The notes: generated by a model from the sequence alone, not told the origin. DNA of 64,000 nucleotides from Oleiharenicola sp. (GCA_025363455.1 JANYDW010000048.1:56962-120961), one strand, 5' to 3'; shown: positions 9,208-18,914, counted from the stretch's first letter. Translations and numbers: made by a program.

Positions 9208-10340
9208 GGGACGGGTCGGAGGGTAAATGGCAGGGTGATGCGGGCCATGACGCCGCGCGGGGGTTGGTCGCGCAATTCGAACCTGGCCTCGTGTTCGTAG
9301 AGCATGTGCAGCCGGGCGCGGGTGTTCTGTAAGCCGATGCCCGATCCGCTGACCAGTTCGTCCCGCGGCAGCGCGGGCCCGTCGTTGTAGACGGTGAGCA
9401 CCAGCTGGGACTTTACCCGGCGGGCGCTGAGACGGAGCAGGCGGGCGTCCGGGTCACGCGAAATGCCGTGCTTCATGGCATTCTCCGCCAACGGCTGGAG
9501 CATCAGACTGGGCACCAACGCCGGCAGGCACTCAGGCATGATGTCGTACTCAACCTGCAGCCGGTCCTGAAAGCGGACCCGTTCGATCTCAAAGTAGCGG
9601 CGGACAAAATCCAACTCGCGCTCCAGCGTATCCATCGCCTCCTGCCGGTGCTCGAGGGCCCGGCGCAGGAGTTCACCCAGCCCGGCCACCACCTCCTCCG
9701 CCTCCGGCGAGCGGTTGTTGCGGATGAGACTCGTGATGGAGTTCAAGGTGTTGAAGAGGAAATGGGGATGCAGCTGCATCTTCAGCGCATCAAGGCTGGC
9801 GCGCACCAGGCGGGTCTCGAGCCGGGCGTTGGCAACGCGCAGTTCGCTCGTGAGCAACTGCCCCACGCGCCACTCCCGGTAGAAGCTGGCCGCATAAAGG
9901 GCAATGATCGCCATCCAGTAGATCAGCAACGGCGTATAGTCCCAACGTCCCACGGTCTTCAGGTCATGGGTGATCACCGGCAGGTAGGCCCACGGCAGGT
10001 GGTTGGACACCAGCAACCGAATCGCGTCGAGCAGCACGAAGCAGCCCGTGATGACCACTGCCATCACGACGTGCAGCATCAACGACCACAACCAGCGGCG
10101 GTCGAGCAGTGTCAGGCGGCCTTGTAGCCAGATGACCAGCGGGGCCAGGAACCACCAGAACACGGCCGGCGGCCACTCATTCAGGCGCGTGTAACGGAAC
10201 GAGGCGTCCGGGGAACCGGCCAGCCACGAGCGTGCATCCCACAGCAGGAAACCAAGCAATCCCAGCGAGCCGGTCAGCCAAAGCACTCCCCAGAACCGCC
10301 AATCGCGCAGATAAACGGTCCAGGGGTGATCCCGGTTCAT
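9204..10340 (-). CDS. LytS/YehU-type sensor histidine kinase
   Basis: This membrane kinase has about five N-terminal membrane segments (residues 15-165). A His_kinase domain follows with the phospho-histidine motif QLHPHFLFNTLNS, then an HATPase_c domain (LMLQPLAENAMKHG, GSGIGLQNTRARL). I chose ATG 10340 (MNRDHPWTVY), giving 378 residues; the ORF track adds 18 residues read through a poly-G run. The only Shine-Dalgarno-like sequence upstream is that run, which ends 6 bases before the ATG. No extracytoplasmic sensor domain is present, so the OppA-like protein encoded immediately upstream is a natural candidate sensor partner. Confidence 0.92.
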   Translation of the reverse strand: MNRDHPWTVYLRDWRFWGVLWLTGSLGLLGFLLWDARSWLAGSPDASFRYTRLNEWPPAVFWWFLAPLVIWLQGRLTLLDRRWLWSLMLHVVMAVVITGCFVLLDAIRLLVSNHLPWAYLPVITHDLKTVGRWDYTPLLIYWMAIIALYAASFYREWRVGQLLTSELRVANARLETRLVRASLDALKMQLHPHFLFNTLNSITSLIRNNRSPEAEEVVAGLGELLRRALEHRQEAMDTLERELDFVRRYFEIERVRFQDRLQVEYDIMPECLPALVPSLMLQPLAENAMKHGISRDPDARLLRLSARRVKSQLVLTVYNDGPALPRDELVSGSGIGLQNTRARLHMLYEHEARFELRDQPPRGVMARITLPFTLRPVP

Positions 10341-11997
10341 AGCGATCCCCCCCCCCCCCAACCGGGTGGTCGTGCGGTAGCGGACGGATCGCAAGCCGCT
10401 TCAACGACTGACGGCCGAGCGGATCGGCATACCATCCGTCCACCTCGATCGCCAGCAGGGTGCGCCGGCGTTCAAACATGGTCGGGATCGTCGGTACTGC
10501 ATCCATGACGGTGCGCTCCACCTGCTCCAGCAGCGCCAGACGTTCGGACCCCACCTTGCAATCCGCCAACGCGATGAGCCGGTTGACCTCGGAATTTTCC
10601 CAATGGGTGGCGTTGTAGACTCCGGGCAGGGTAAACGTCGCGAGCATGTCGCCGGCATCGGGCACGGTGGCCAGCAGGCCGTTGTAGAAAATATCGTACT
10701 CGCCCGTGGCCATGCGTTGCTTGCGTTCCAAATCCTTGTCGAAGGCCAGATAAGTGCGGATGCCCAGCTCGCGATACCAGCGTTCCGTCCATGCCTGCAA
10801 ATACGCATAGCGCGGCCAGGCCGGCGCCACCGGCACAACCAGCACGGGGAACCCCTGCCCGCCCGGATAACCGGCTTCGGCCAGCAGATGACGGGCCTCC
10901 GCAGCGTTTTCGTGGAGCAAGGCAAGTCCGGGGCGGCCGGGCATGTCGGGCACCCACGCAAAAGCCGGCACCATGTTCTCGCTGTCCTGGGTCGGAATGG
11001 AACCGGCCCGGTCCAGGGCCAGGGACAAGGCCCGGCGCACCCGCAGATCCTGTAACGGTCCGTGGCTTACATTAAGATCGAGTGCGGTCACCAGCAGGGG
11101 CATTTCGATCGCTTCCGTGACACAGCGGGCCGTGGGCGCCTCCGCCGGCCCTCCGCTCGGGACCGGTGCCGTCATGTCCACGCGACCGGCCGCGACCAGC
11201 AGTTGCGCCATGCTCGGATTATCGACCCGGATGAACTCGGCCCCGGCCAATCGCACCGCCGCCCGGCCGTGATAATGCGGCGAGGCGCGCAGGCGGAAGC
11301 CCTCCAGACCGGCGCGCTCCAAGCAAAAAGCGCCGTTGCCGATCAATTTCTCCGGGTGCCGCCAAAACTCCTGCGCCTTGAGCACAGCCGCCGTCGACTC
11401 ATGCATCGGGGCCAGCAGTGGATCGGCCAGCTCGGACACCAAGGTCGAGCGGACGCCCGCCAGGGTCAGCCTTAGTGTTCGGTCGTCCACCGCCGTCACA
11501 CCCACTGCTGCCGGGTCTTGGGTCTGGCCGCGATGAAATGCTTCGGCGTTTTTAAGCGGAAACAAGGTCGAAGCCGTTTCCGTGTTCTGACGCAGCAACC
11601 GCCGCCAACCGCGGACAAAATCCTGTGCCGTCACCGGTTCGCCATTGCTCCAACGACCATCGGCGCGAAGCTTGAGGGTCAGGACCAGGCGGTCCTCGGA
11701 CCACGCCCAGCTCTCCGCCGCCGCAGGCCGCGGCTGGCCGGTTTCGGGGTCACATTCGATGAGCGGCTCCCACAGACCGAGGATGAACTGGTTCTGCGCC
11801 GGAAGGGGAAACGTGCGCACGTGCGGATCGGGCAGCAACCGCTGGAGGCAGGCGATCCGGAGGATGTTTCCGTCTTCCGCTGCCCGGGGCAGGACCGGCA
11901 GCAAACGCCGCGGCCCGAGAATGACCGCCAGCAGCAAACCGCCCACGCCGGCCAGGGCCAGCGTGGTCCACCAGTGGACACGGGAACTCGCGGTCAT
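10177..11997 (-). CDS. OppA/DppA-like (SBP family 5) solute-binding protein, membrane anchored
   Basis: The protein starts with a membrane anchor (WWTTLALAGVGGLLLAVILG), then a family 5 peptide-binding domain (FILGLWEPLIECDPETGQ, WSNGEPVTAQDFVRGWRRLL, and near the end VMDAVPTIPTMFERRRTLLA). I prefer ATG 11997 over the TTG at 12006. The binding domain ends near IRPLPHDHPV. The last 57 or so residues of the ORF are read out of frame through the start of the kinase gene and are probably not natural; they result from the length of the poly-G tract. No ABC permease or ATPase gene is nearby, which argues for a sensory role rather than uptake. Confidence 0.8.
   Translation of the reverse strand: MTASSRVHWWTTLALAGVGGLLLAVILGPRRLLPVLPRAAEDGNILRIACLQRLLPDPHVRTFPLPAQNQFILGLWEPLIECDPETGQPRPAAAESWAWSEDRLVLTLKLRADGRWSNGEPVTAQDFVRGWRRLLRQNTETASTLFPLKNAEAFHRGQTQDPAAVGVTAVDDRTLRLTLAGVRSTLVSELADPLLAPMHESTAAVLKAQEFWRHPEKLIGNGAFCLERAGLEGFRLRASPHYHGRAAVRLAGAEFIRVDNPSMAQLLVAAGRVDMTAPVPSGGPAEAPTARCVTEAIEMPLLVTALDLNVSHGPLQDLRVRRALSLALDRAGSIPTQDSENMVPAFAWVPDMPGRPGLALLHENAAEARHLLAEAGYPGGQGFPVLVVPVAPAWPRYAYLQAWTERWYRELGIRTYLAFDKDLERKQRMATGEYDIFYNGLLATVPDAGDMLATFTLPGVYNATHWENSEVNRLIALADCKVGSERLALLEQVERTVMDAVPTIPTMFERRRTLLAIEVDGWYADPLGRQSLKRLAIRPLPHDHPVGGGGDRYEPGSPLDRLSARLAVLGSALADRLAGIAWFPAVGCTLVAGRFPGRLVPLHAPE
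10347..10359 (-). repeat. poly-G tract of 13 at the binding protein/kinase junction
   Basis: A run of 13 C on the plus strand (13 G in the coding sense) lies at the 3' end of the OppA-like gene and 6 bases before the kinase ATG. Read in the upstream frame, 13 G lets translation run on to 10177. A run of 14 G would stop it at a TGA overlapping the kinase ATG. A run of 12 G would join both genes in one frame. I checked all three frames base by base. Confidence 0.9.
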
Positions 11998-12110
11998 CGG
12001 TTGCAAAGGATGCGGCCCACAAGGGCAGACCGGGCAATGTTTGGCCCCCCGGTCACAACCGGCGGGTTAATTGCGATGAAACGCCAGTTTTCCGCGCCGA
12101 ACGGCAGAAA

Positions 12111-13337
12111 TCAGGCCTTGGGGCCGCCTTGCGCGAAATAACGGGCGCGCAATCGCAGGCCGTTCAGCCGGATGAAGCCCGTGGAGTCACTCTGATTGTA
12201 CCAAGACTTCACGCCCTCCATGGACGCGATGTTCATGTCGTAGAGCGAATACTTCGATTTCCGGCCGCAGGTGATGATGTTGCCCTTGTAGAGCTTGAGG
12301 CGAACGGTGCCCGTGACGTGCTTTTGCGATTCGTCCACCAGCGCCTGCAGGGCCTCGCGCTCGGGCGCGAACCAGAACCCGTAATAAACCAGCTCGGCGT
12401 ACTTCGGGATGAGCGAATCGCGCAGGTGCATGACTTCGCGGTCCATCGTCAGCGATTCGACTTGGCGATGGGCCTGCATGAGGATCGTGCCGCCGGGCGT
12501 CTCGTAGACCCCGCGGGACTTCATGCCGACAAACCGGTTCTCAACCAGGTCGACGCGGCCGATGCCGTGCTTGCCGCCGAGCTTGTTGAGCGCCTTGAGC
12601 ACACCGGCCGGGGAAAGCTTCCGGCCGTTCACGGCCACGCAGTTGCCCTGCACGAAATCGAGCTCCACGTATTCGGGCCGGTTCGGCGCATCTTCGGGCG
12701 AGACGGAAAGCTTGAACATGCCTTTGTTGGCCTTGGTGGTCGGGTCGAACCACGGATCCTCGAGGATACCGGCCTCGTACGAGATGTGCAGGAGATTGCG
12801 ATCCATCGAATAGGGCTTCTTGAGCGAGGCCTCGACCGGGATGCGGTGCTCGCGGCAATACTCGATCATCTCGGCCCGGCCGGGAAATTCATCGCGGAAC
12901 TTTTCGATCTTCCACGGTGCCAATATCGTGAGTCGCGGATTGAGTGCCATGTAGGTCAGTTCAAACCGGCACTGATCGTTGCCCTTGCCCGTTGCTCCGT
13001 GCGCCACGGTGTCCGCCTTTTCCCGTTTCGCGATCTCAACCTGGGCTTTCGCAATGAGGGGCCGGGCGATCGAGGTGCCGAGGTAATATTGCCCTTCGTA
13101 AATCGCGTTGGCCCGGATCATGGGGTAGATGAAGTCCCGGGCGAATTCCTCCACGAGGTCGAGGGTATAATGCTTGGTCGCCCCCGTTTTTCTCGCCTTG
13201 GCGGGCAAGCCTTTTAGCTCCTCCTCCTGTCCGATGTCCGCGGCGAAAGTGACAATTTCCGCGTCGTAGGTCTCCTTGAGCCATTTGACTATGACCGAGG
13301 TGTCGAGGCCGCCTGAGTAAGCGAGAACGATCTTCAT
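12111..13337 (-). CDS. argG: argininosuccinate synthase
   Basis: ArgG joins citrulline and aspartate with ATP to form argininosuccinate, the seventh step of arginine synthesis, in the cytoplasm. The N-terminal PP-loop is clear ([15 protein letters not shown]), as are [13 protein letters not shown] and EDPWFDP. I place the start at ATG 13337, giving 408 residues, the usual size; the ORF track adds 25 residues upstream that do not belong to the family. It is the last gene of the arginine block on the minus strand. The lyase gene argH is not in the window. Confidence 0.96.
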   Translation of the reverse strand: MKIVLAYSGGLDTSVIVKWLKETYDAEIVTFAADIGQEEELKGLPAKARKTGATKHYTLDLVEEFARDFIYPMIRANAIYEGQYYLGTSIARPLIAKAQVEIAKREKADTVAHGATGKGNDQCRFELTYMALNPRLTILAPWKIEKFRDEFPGRAEMIEYCREHRIPVEASLKKPYSMDRNLLHISYEAGILEDPWFDPTTKANKGMFKLSVSPEDAPNRPEYVELDFVQGNCVAVNGRKLSPAGVLKALNKLGGKHGIGRVDLVENRFVGMKSRGVYETPGGTILMQAHRQVESLTMDREVMHLRDSLIPKYAELVYYGFWFAPEREALQALVDESQKHVTGTVRLKLYKGNIITCGRKSKYSLYDMNIASMEGVKSWYNQSDSTGFIRLNGLRLRARYFAQGGPKA

Positions 13338-13456
13338 GATGGCTCGGCAGTGTTGGCGATAGCCTCCGCCGCGCAAAGTAAAAATGCCGTATGCCTTCCA
13401 TTTGGCCGCCACAGTATTGCTTTTCCAAGCCGCCCGGAGGATGCTGGCTTACTCCC

Positions 13457-13939
13457 ATGAGCAGTGCCCCCCATAGGCCCGGCCATGCTTCCCACCGCGG
13501 ATTCACGCTGGTGGAAATCATGATTGTCGTGGTGATCATCGGCTTGCTCGCCGCCTTGGCCATCCCGGCTTTCCAGCGCAGTCAGCGTGCTTCGCAAAAT
13601 GCGCGGGTGATAAATGATTTTCGCATCTTCATGCAGTCCTTTGAGGTGTATAATACCCAGACTGGCTCGTGGCCGGCAGATTCTCCCGCAGGCATTGTGC
13701 CCGCCGGCATGAGTGGCAACTTCAAGGAAGATACCTGGACCGCCACCACGGCGATTGGCGGTCGCTGGAATTGGGACCAGGGACGAGCATGGGCCACAGC
13801 CGCTGTGGCCATTAGCGGTTTTACCGTATCAGACGCTCAACTTCTGGAGATTGACGCCAAGCTTGACGATGGGAACCTCGCCACGGGGTTTTTTCGGAAG
13901 GTTTCCACCACCAAGATCTGCTATATCGTAGAGCCGTAA
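13457..13939 (+). CDS. type II secretion/type IV pilin-like prepilin
   Basis: The 160-residue protein has a short basic leader and a classical prepilin cleavage motif (RG before FTLVEIMIVVVIIGLLAALAIPAF), followed by a soluble domain with a C-terminal Cys. Cleavage before the Phe and methylation by a prepilin peptidase are expected. I chose ATG 13457 because the longer ORF adds residues with no leader character. It stands alone between argG and argF on the opposite strand, with no assembly genes nearby. Verrucomicrobiota commonly carry many such orphan pseudopilins. Confidence 0.85.
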   Translation: MSSAPHRPGHASHRGFTLVEIMIVVVIIGLLAALAIPAFQRSQRASQNARVINDFRIFMQSFEVYNTQTGSWPADSPAGIVPAGMSGNFKEDTWTATTAIGGRWNWDQGRAWATAAVAISGFTVSDAQLLEIDAKLDDGNLATGFFRKVSTTKICYIVEP

Positions 13940-13945
13940 GCGGGG

Positions 13946-14884
13946 CTAAGGGGCGGATGATCTGGTCAGGACGGCAAGGATCGCCTTCTGCATGTGCAGC
14001 CGGTTTTCGGCTTCGTCGAAGATAATGCACCGGGGATTATCGAGGACCTGCTGGGTCACTTCCTCCCCTGCATGGGCCGGCAGGCAATGCATGAAAAGCG
14101 CGTCCTTCTTCGCCGCCGCAAAAAGTTTCCCGTTCACCTGATACGGCAGCAGCTTCCGCTTGCGCGCGGCCGCTTCCTTTTCCTGGCCCATGCTGGTCCA
14201 GACATCGGTATAGACAATATCGGCTCCCGCCACCGCCTCGTAAGGATCGGTGGTGAAATCGAATTCCGCGCCGATCTTCATGGCCTCGGAGCGAACCGTG
14301 GCGCCCGGTTCGTACCCTTTCGGGCCGGCGAGCGCGACCTTCATTCCGAACAGGGAGGCCCCGAGGATCCATGAATTGGCCATGTTGAACCGGGTGTCAC
14401 CCAAGAAGGCGATCTTCCGCCCCTTGAGCGAAGCCAGCAGGTCGCCCTTGGGTCCGGCCCAGTGCTCGGCGGCCGTGAAGGCATCGGCATAGATCTGGCA
14501 GGGGTGCAGATAATCGGTCAGGGCATTGATCACGGGCAGGCCGCCGTGGGCCGCGAGCTGCTCGAGGTCGGACTGCGCATAGGTCCGCACGATGAGGCCG
14601 TGCACGAAACGCGACAGTACCTTTGCAGTGTCGGCAATGGTCTCGCCGCGACCGATCTGGATGTCATTGGTGTTGAGAAATAGCGGATTCCCGCCCAGCT
14701 CATGGATCGCCACCTCGAACGACACCCGGGTGCGCGTGCTCGACTTGGCAAAGATCATCGCCCAGGTCTGGCCTGCAAGCAGCTGGAGGCGCTGGCCCCG
14801 CTTGCGTTTCAGGTCGCGGGCCAACGCAAATATCTCCGCCACCTCGGCGCGGGAGAAATCGGTTTCCTTGAGAAAATGCCTCAT
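13946..14884 (-). CDS. argF: ornithine carbamoyltransferase
   Basis: ArgF carbamoylates ornithine to citrulline using carbamoyl phosphate. The carbamoyl-phosphate motif SSTRTR is at about residues 52-57, and the ornithine-binding HCLPAH motif is near residue 270. The start at ATG 14884 (MRHFLKETDFS) gives 312 residues, normal for the family; the ORF track extends 30 residues too far. It is convergent with the prepilin gene, with only 6 bp between the stops. Confidence 0.96.
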   Translation of the reverse strand: MRHFLKETDFSRAEVAEIFALARDLKRKRGQRLQLLAGQTWAMIFAKSSTRTRVSFEVAIHELGGNPLFLNTNDIQIGRGETIADTAKVLSRFVHGLIVRTYAQSDLEQLAAHGGLPVINALTDYLHPCQIYADAFTAAEHWAGPKGDLLASLKGRKIAFLGDTRFNMANSWILGASLFGMKVALAGPKGYEPGATVRSEAMKIGAEFDFTTDPYEAVAGADIVYTDVWTSMGQEKEAAARKRKLLPYQVNGKLFAAAKKDALFMHCLPAHAGEEVTQQVLDNPRCIIFDEAENRLHMQKAILAVLTRSSAP

Positions 14885-15081
14885 GAAACAAATTGTTTTG
14901 CCGGGGCGCCCAACCGTCGGCGAGTGCGAAATAAGCCTCGTCAGAGTATACCTCCCCCAGAAAATGCAGGCCAAGTGCCTGCTTACTGCCGGGGAGGCCG
15001 GGACGCGCCCGGCCGCAGCGGATCTTGGCCCCGAACCGCTGCGGCTAATCTAACTCTTACCCGGTTACACCAGTGATCATG

Positions 15082-15107
15082 GGGTGTTTGGTCAATGCCA
15101 AACACCC
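15082..15107. promoter_or_regulatory. perfect 10-bp inverted repeat, candidate operator of the XRE gene
   Basis: GGGTGTTTGG (15082-15091) and its exact reverse complement (15098-15107) are separated by six bases. The site lies between two upstream in-frame start codons and a GTG at 15121 that opens the helix-turn-helix protein. This fits an autoregulatory operator in the leader and favours the downstream start. The role is inferred. Confidence 0.5.
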
Positions 15108-15120
15108 TAGGCTCGCTGGT

Positions 15121-15477
15121 GTGTCTTCGCTCGATGCTCTCGCTTCCCGCCTCCGCCGGCTCCGTCAGCGCCACAAACTGACCCAAGAGCAATTCGCTGA
15201 GTCCATCGGGCTGAACTATAAGTTTTATCAACAGATCGAGGCGGGACGCAAAAAGCAGATCTGGCTCGAAACGGTGGAGCGGTTGGCCAAGGGCTTTGGA
15301 TTGGAACCATGGCAACTCCTCGCACCCGATGAACCTGCGCATACGACAATCCGCAGTCGCACCAGCAAAGAGGAAATGGTTGACCACCGGGTGGTCGCAG
15401 AAGCCGCTGGTCCTTACGTTGCGAAGACAGCGAGGAAACGAAAACCCCTAAAATCGGACCGTAAACCCGCCAGGTAA
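15121..15477 (+). CDS. XRE-family helix-turn-helix regulator
   Basis: The small DNA-binding protein has a Cro/C1-type HTH (LRRLRQRHKLTQEQFAESIGLNYKFYQQIEAGRKK, then LAKGFGLEPWQLL) and a basic C-terminal tail. In-frame starts exist at GTG 15073, ATG 15079 and GTG 15121. I prefer the last because a perfect inverted repeat sits between, where an operator would be. It is divergent from argF and convergent with argD, so it could control the arginine genes, but this is only a context argument. Confidence 0.75.
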   Translation: MSSLDALASRLRRLRQRHKLTQEQFAESIGLNYKFYQQIEAGRKKQIWLETVERLAKGFGLEPWQLLAPDEPAHTTIRSRTSKEEMVDHRVVAEAAGPYVAKTARKRKPLKSDRKPAR

Positions 15478-15570
15478 CCCGACCGGCAACTCTTCACTGT
15501 AGGAGACCGTTTGCAACGGGATCCAGCAAGGGGTCGGTGGCATGAGGCTCTGCCTCACCTGGCGACTTGG

Positions 15571-16791
15571 TCACTTCGCCAGCGTACCCAGCGCAGAGCG
15601 GATGATGGCCGTCGCACGATCGAGGTCAGACTTGGTCGCGATCAGCGGTGGCAGGAGCCGGACCGTGTTGCCACCGGCAGTGGGCGCCAGCAGCCCGGCC
15701 TCACGCAAGGCGGCGACACAAGGTGCCGGCTCGCTCTGCAGAACAACACCGATCATGTAGCCGCGACCGGTGACCGCCTTCACCTGCTTGGGGAGATCAG
15801 TGATAAGTTTTTCGAGCTCGGTCTTCCAAGCGGCGCCGTTGACGCGGACTTTTTCGAGCAGGTTGTCCTTCGCCATGACGTCGAGCACGGCCAGGGCAGC
15901 CGCGCAGGCGAGCGGCGTGCCGCCAAAGGTCGAGCCGTGCGTGCCGGGCGTAAACAGCTCGGCGTGCTTTTCGGCCGCCCAGATCGCACCCATGGGGTAG
16001 CCACCAGCTATGCCCTTGGCCATGCCGACCGCATCAGCCCGGATGCCCGAAGCTTGGAAAGCGTAGAACGTGCCCGTGCGGCCGATGCCGCACTGCACCT
16101 CGTCCAGCATGAGCAGCAGGTTGTGCTGGTCGCACAGCTTGCGCAGGCCCCACAAAAACTCGTCGGTGCAGGGATTGACCCCCCCCTCCCCTTGTACGGT
16201 CTCGACAAAAATCGCCGCGGTGTCCGCATCCACGAGGTCAACAAAGCTCTGCAGGTTGTTGATCTCGCCGAAGGAGAAGCCCGGCACCAGCGGCCGGAAC
16301 CCCTTCTGGATCTTCTCCTGCGGGGTGGCGCTCATGCCGCCGAAAGTGCGCCCGTGGAATGCCTGCTTCGCACAGATGATCTTGTAGCACTTGCCCTCCT
16401 CGCCTGTTTTGCGGACGCCGTGCAGCCGCGCGAGCTTGATCAGGCCCTCGTTGGCCTCGGTGCCACTGTTGCAGAAGAACACCCGGCCGGGCCCCGCGTG
16501 CTGCACAATGCGCCGCGCCAGCTCGCCCTGATTGGGATGCCGAAAAAGATTGCTGACGTGGATGAGTTCGCCCGCCTGCCGCCGGATCGCCTCAACCCAG
16601 GCCGGGTGACAATGGCCCAATGCAGCCACCGCCACGCCTGAAGTGAAATCGAGATACTCACGGCCCGTGTCATCCCACACCGAAACGCCCTGCCCACGCA
16701 CCAGCGTGAGCGGCGCGCGCGCGTAGTTCTTCATGACATAGGCATCATAAAGCTCGGCGGTGTTCGTCCGGACAATGGAAGGGAGGGACAT
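15571..16791 (-). CDS. argD: acetylornithine aminotransferase
   Basis: ArgD converts N-acetylglutamate semialdehyde to N-acetylornithine using glutamate and PLP. The 406-residue protein shows the class III aminotransferase pattern: YLDFTSGVAVAALGHCHP, FCNSGTEANE, the Asp of LMLDEVQCGIGRTG, and the PLP lysine in MAKGIAGGYPMGA. The size is normal. It lies downstream of argB, separated by a small hairpin element. Some ArgD enzymes also act on succinyl-diaminopimelate; that cannot be judged here. Confidence 0.95.
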   Translation of the reverse strand: MSLPSIVRTNTAELYDAYVMKNYARAPLTLVRGQGVSVWDDTGREYLDFTSGVAVAALGHCHPAWVEAIRRQAGELIHVSNLFRHPNQGELARRIVQHAGPGRVFFCNSGTEANEGLIKLARLHGVRKTGEEGKCYKIICAKQAFHGRTFGGMSATPQEKIQKGFRPLVPGFSFGEINNLQSFVDLVDADTAAIFVETVQGEGGVNPCTDEFLWGLRKLCDQHNLLLMLDEVQCGIGRTGTFYAFQASGIRADAVGMAKGIAGGYPMGAIWAAEKHAELFTPGTHGSTFGGTPLACAAALAVLDVMAKDNLLEKVRVNGAAWKTELEKLITDLPKQVKAVTGRGYMIGVVLQSEPAPCVAALREAGLLAPTAGGNTVRLLPPLIATKSDLDRATAIIRSALGTLAK

Positions 16792-16810
16792 TTATTGATT
16801 TTGGATTCCG

Positions 16811-16858
16811 GATTTTCGATTCTCGGGCGGCTTGATCAAAAATCGAGAGTCGAAAATC
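16811..16858. repeat. near-perfect 15-bp inverted repeat between argB and argD
   Basis: GATTTTCGATTCTCG at 16811-16825 pairs with CGAGAGTCGAAAATC at 16844-16858, with one mismatch. It is flanked by similar AT-rich words. It may be a small dispersed element or an attenuating hairpin inside the arginine operon. No clear T tract supports termination. Confidence 0.5.
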
Positions 16859-16868
16859 GAAAATAATG

Positions 16869-17759
16869 TCAGCCGTGCACAATTTCCGTCCCCACACCTT
16901 TGTCGGTGAAAATCTCCAAGAGCAGGCTGTGCGGCATCCGGCCGTCAATGAAATGGACGCGTTGTACGCCTTCTTCGAGGGCGCGCACGGCGCTCTGCAC
17001 CTTTGGGCGCATGCCCTTGTCGATGATGCCTTTTTTCTTGAGACCGTCGACCTCGCTGACCTTAAGCGAGGAAATCAGCGAATCGGGATTCTTGAAGTCA
17101 GCCATCAAGCCGGGCACATCGCTCATGTACACCAGCCGGCGGGCGCGCAGCGCGCTGGCCACGCGGCCGGCCACGAGGTCGGCGTTCACATTGTACGGCT
17201 TGCCGTCGAGCCCCTCGGCCACGGGCGAGATCACCGGCATAAACCCGTCGGCGATCTCCTTTTTGATGAGCTTCACCTTCACTTCGGTCACATCCCCAAC
17301 GTAACCAAGGTCACAAGGCTTGCCGTCGTCATCGACGGTGAGTTTCTGGCAGACAATCACGCTATCGCCCGCCATCCCCTTCGGGTTGGCGCGGACCGCG
17401 GAGAGCGTGTCGCACACGTCCTTGTTCACCACCTCATGGAGTGTCTTCTTGACGATGGCGATGGTGGCTTCGTCGGTCACGCGCATGCCGTTCACGAAGT
17501 TCGGCTTCAAGCCCGCGCCGTCCATCGCGCGGCTGATGGCCTTACCCCCACCGTGGACCACGACGACATGGATTCCCGCCGCGGCGAGAAAGGCGATGTC
17601 CGTGGCGACCCGCTGACGCATCGTCGGGTCGGGATCGTCCATAAAGCTGCCACCATATTTCACGACAAAGATGGAGCCCCGGAAATCCTGGATGTAGGGC
17701 AATGCTTCGTGGAGCACGCGTGCCTTGCCAATGAGTTCGGTCAGTTCGAGGGTACTCAC
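16869..17759 (-). CDS. argB: acetylglutamate kinase
   Basis: ArgB phosphorylates N-acetylglutamate, the committed and usually arginine-inhibited step. Visible motifs are [38 protein letters not shown] and the C-terminal [24 protein letters not shown]. The length of 296 is typical of the longer, arginine-sensitive enzymes. Its start overlaps the stop of the decarboxylase gene upstream by 4 bp (ATGA), so the two are translationally coupled. Confidence 0.95.
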   Translation of the reverse strand: MSTLELTELIGKARVLHEALPYIQDFRGSIFVVKYGGSFMDDPDPTMRQRVATDIAFLAAAGIHVVVVHGGGKAISRAMDGAGLKPNFVNGMRVTDEATIAIVKKTLHEVVNKDVCDTLSAVRANPKGMAGDSVIVCQKLTVDDDGKPCDLGYVGDVTEVKVKLIKKEIADGFMPVISPVAEGLDGKPYNVNADLVAGRVASALRARRLVYMSDVPGLMADFKNPDSLISSLKVSEVDGLKKKGIIDKGMRPKVQSAVRALEEGVQRVHFIDGRMPHSLLLEIFTDKGVGTEIVHG

Positions 17760-18895
17760 AGATTTTCGTGCACGACCTTCGCCGGCGGGAACCCGTTGAA
17801 ATACGTGGCCGAGGCATGGCTGTAGGCGCCGATGTTGACGCTATAGACGAGATCACCGCGCTTCAAATCGGGCAGGTTCTCGGCCATCGAGACGACGTCG
17901 AGCGCGTCGCAGGTCGGGCCGAAGACGGAACTAAGGCTGGTCGGTCCCTTCTTGAAGGCCATGACCGGGTACTTGCAGTGATCGAAGATGACGCCCGAGT
18001 AGGTGTGATAGACACCGTCGTTGATGTAGTAGCTCGTCTTGCCCTCCCGGACAACCTTGCCGATGACAGAGGAAACGCTCGTGCCGCAGACGGCCGCGAG
18101 GAAACGTCCCGGCTCGGCGAGGACCTGAATGTCCCGGGAAAAAAGACGGTCGAGCTCGGTATTGATCACTTTGGCCAGCTCGGGAAACGGTCGCACGGAC
18201 GAATCATACGGCGCCGGAAACCCGCCGCCGATGTCGAGCAGGTTCATCTTGGTGTAGCCGCGATCGCGGGCTTCCTGGAAAATGTTGGCCGTGAGACTGA
18301 GCGCCTGGACGTAGTTCTCGTAGTTCGTCGTCTGGCTTCCGACGTGAAAGCTGATGCCCTCGACCGTGAGGCCCAGACGGTCAGCCTCGAGGATGAGGTC
18401 CACCGCCTCGCCCGGCAGCGCGCCGAATTTGGACGATAGCTCCACCATCGCGCCGGTGTTGGGGACCTTGAGGCGCAACGCGAGGCCCGCATTGGGTGCG
18501 TGCTGCTTGATCTTGTGGATCTCCTCGAGGTTGTCGAAGGTGACGAGCGGCTTGTATTTGTTCAGCTGCTCCAGCGTGTCCGTCGGCTTGGTCGGATTGG
18601 CGTAGATGATCTTGTCCCAGATCCAGTCCTGGCGCTTCTTCGCCGGCATTTTCCTGATGTTCTCGTAGACGATCATGAACTCCGGCATCGAGGCGACGTC
18701 GAAGCTGGCACCCTCCTTAAAAAGGGTGCGCACGATCAGCGGGTCGGGGTTGGCCTTGACCGCGTAGTAGGCCTGGATGCGTGGCAGGTGCCGACGAAAC
18801 TCCCGGTAAGCTTTCCTCAGCGCGTCATGGTCGATGACGAACAGCGGTGTGCCGTGTTTCTTCGCGAGTTGCTGGAGCCGGGCTTTGGAGATCAT
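17756..18895 (-). CDS. type III PLP-dependent decarboxylase, ornithine decarboxylase-like
   Basis: The 379-residue alanine-racemase-fold decarboxylase resembles eukaryotic-type ornithine decarboxylase. The PLP lysine is in [10 protein letters not shown], the phosphate-binding glycines in [11 protein letters not shown], and the catalytic cysteine in GPTCDALD. It would make putrescine from ornithine, and is followed in the pathway by the homospermidine synthase encoded just upstream. A lysine or mixed lysine/ornithine specificity is possible. The ATGA overlap with argB ties polyamine and arginine synthesis in one transcript. Confidence 0.88.
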   Translation of the reverse strand: MISKARLQQLAKKHGTPLFVIDHDALRKAYREFRRHLPRIQAYYAVKANPDPLIVRTLFKEGASFDVASMPEFMIVYENIRKMPAKKRQDWIWDKIIYANPTKPTDTLEQLNKYKPLVTFDNLEEIHKIKQHAPNAGLALRLKVPNTGAMVELSSKFGALPGEAVDLILEADRLGLTVEGISFHVGSQTTNYENYVQALSLTANIFQEARDRGYTKMNLLDIGGGFPAPYDSSVRPFPELAKVINTELDRLFSRDIQVLAEPGRFLAAVCGTSVSSVIGKVVREGKTSYYINDGVYHTYSGVIFDHCKYPVMAFKKGPTSLSSVFGPTCDALDVVSMAENLPDLKRGDLVYSVNIGAYSHASATYFNGFPPAKVVHENL

Positions 18896-18914
18896 GGGCT
18901 TTGACTTACGATAC

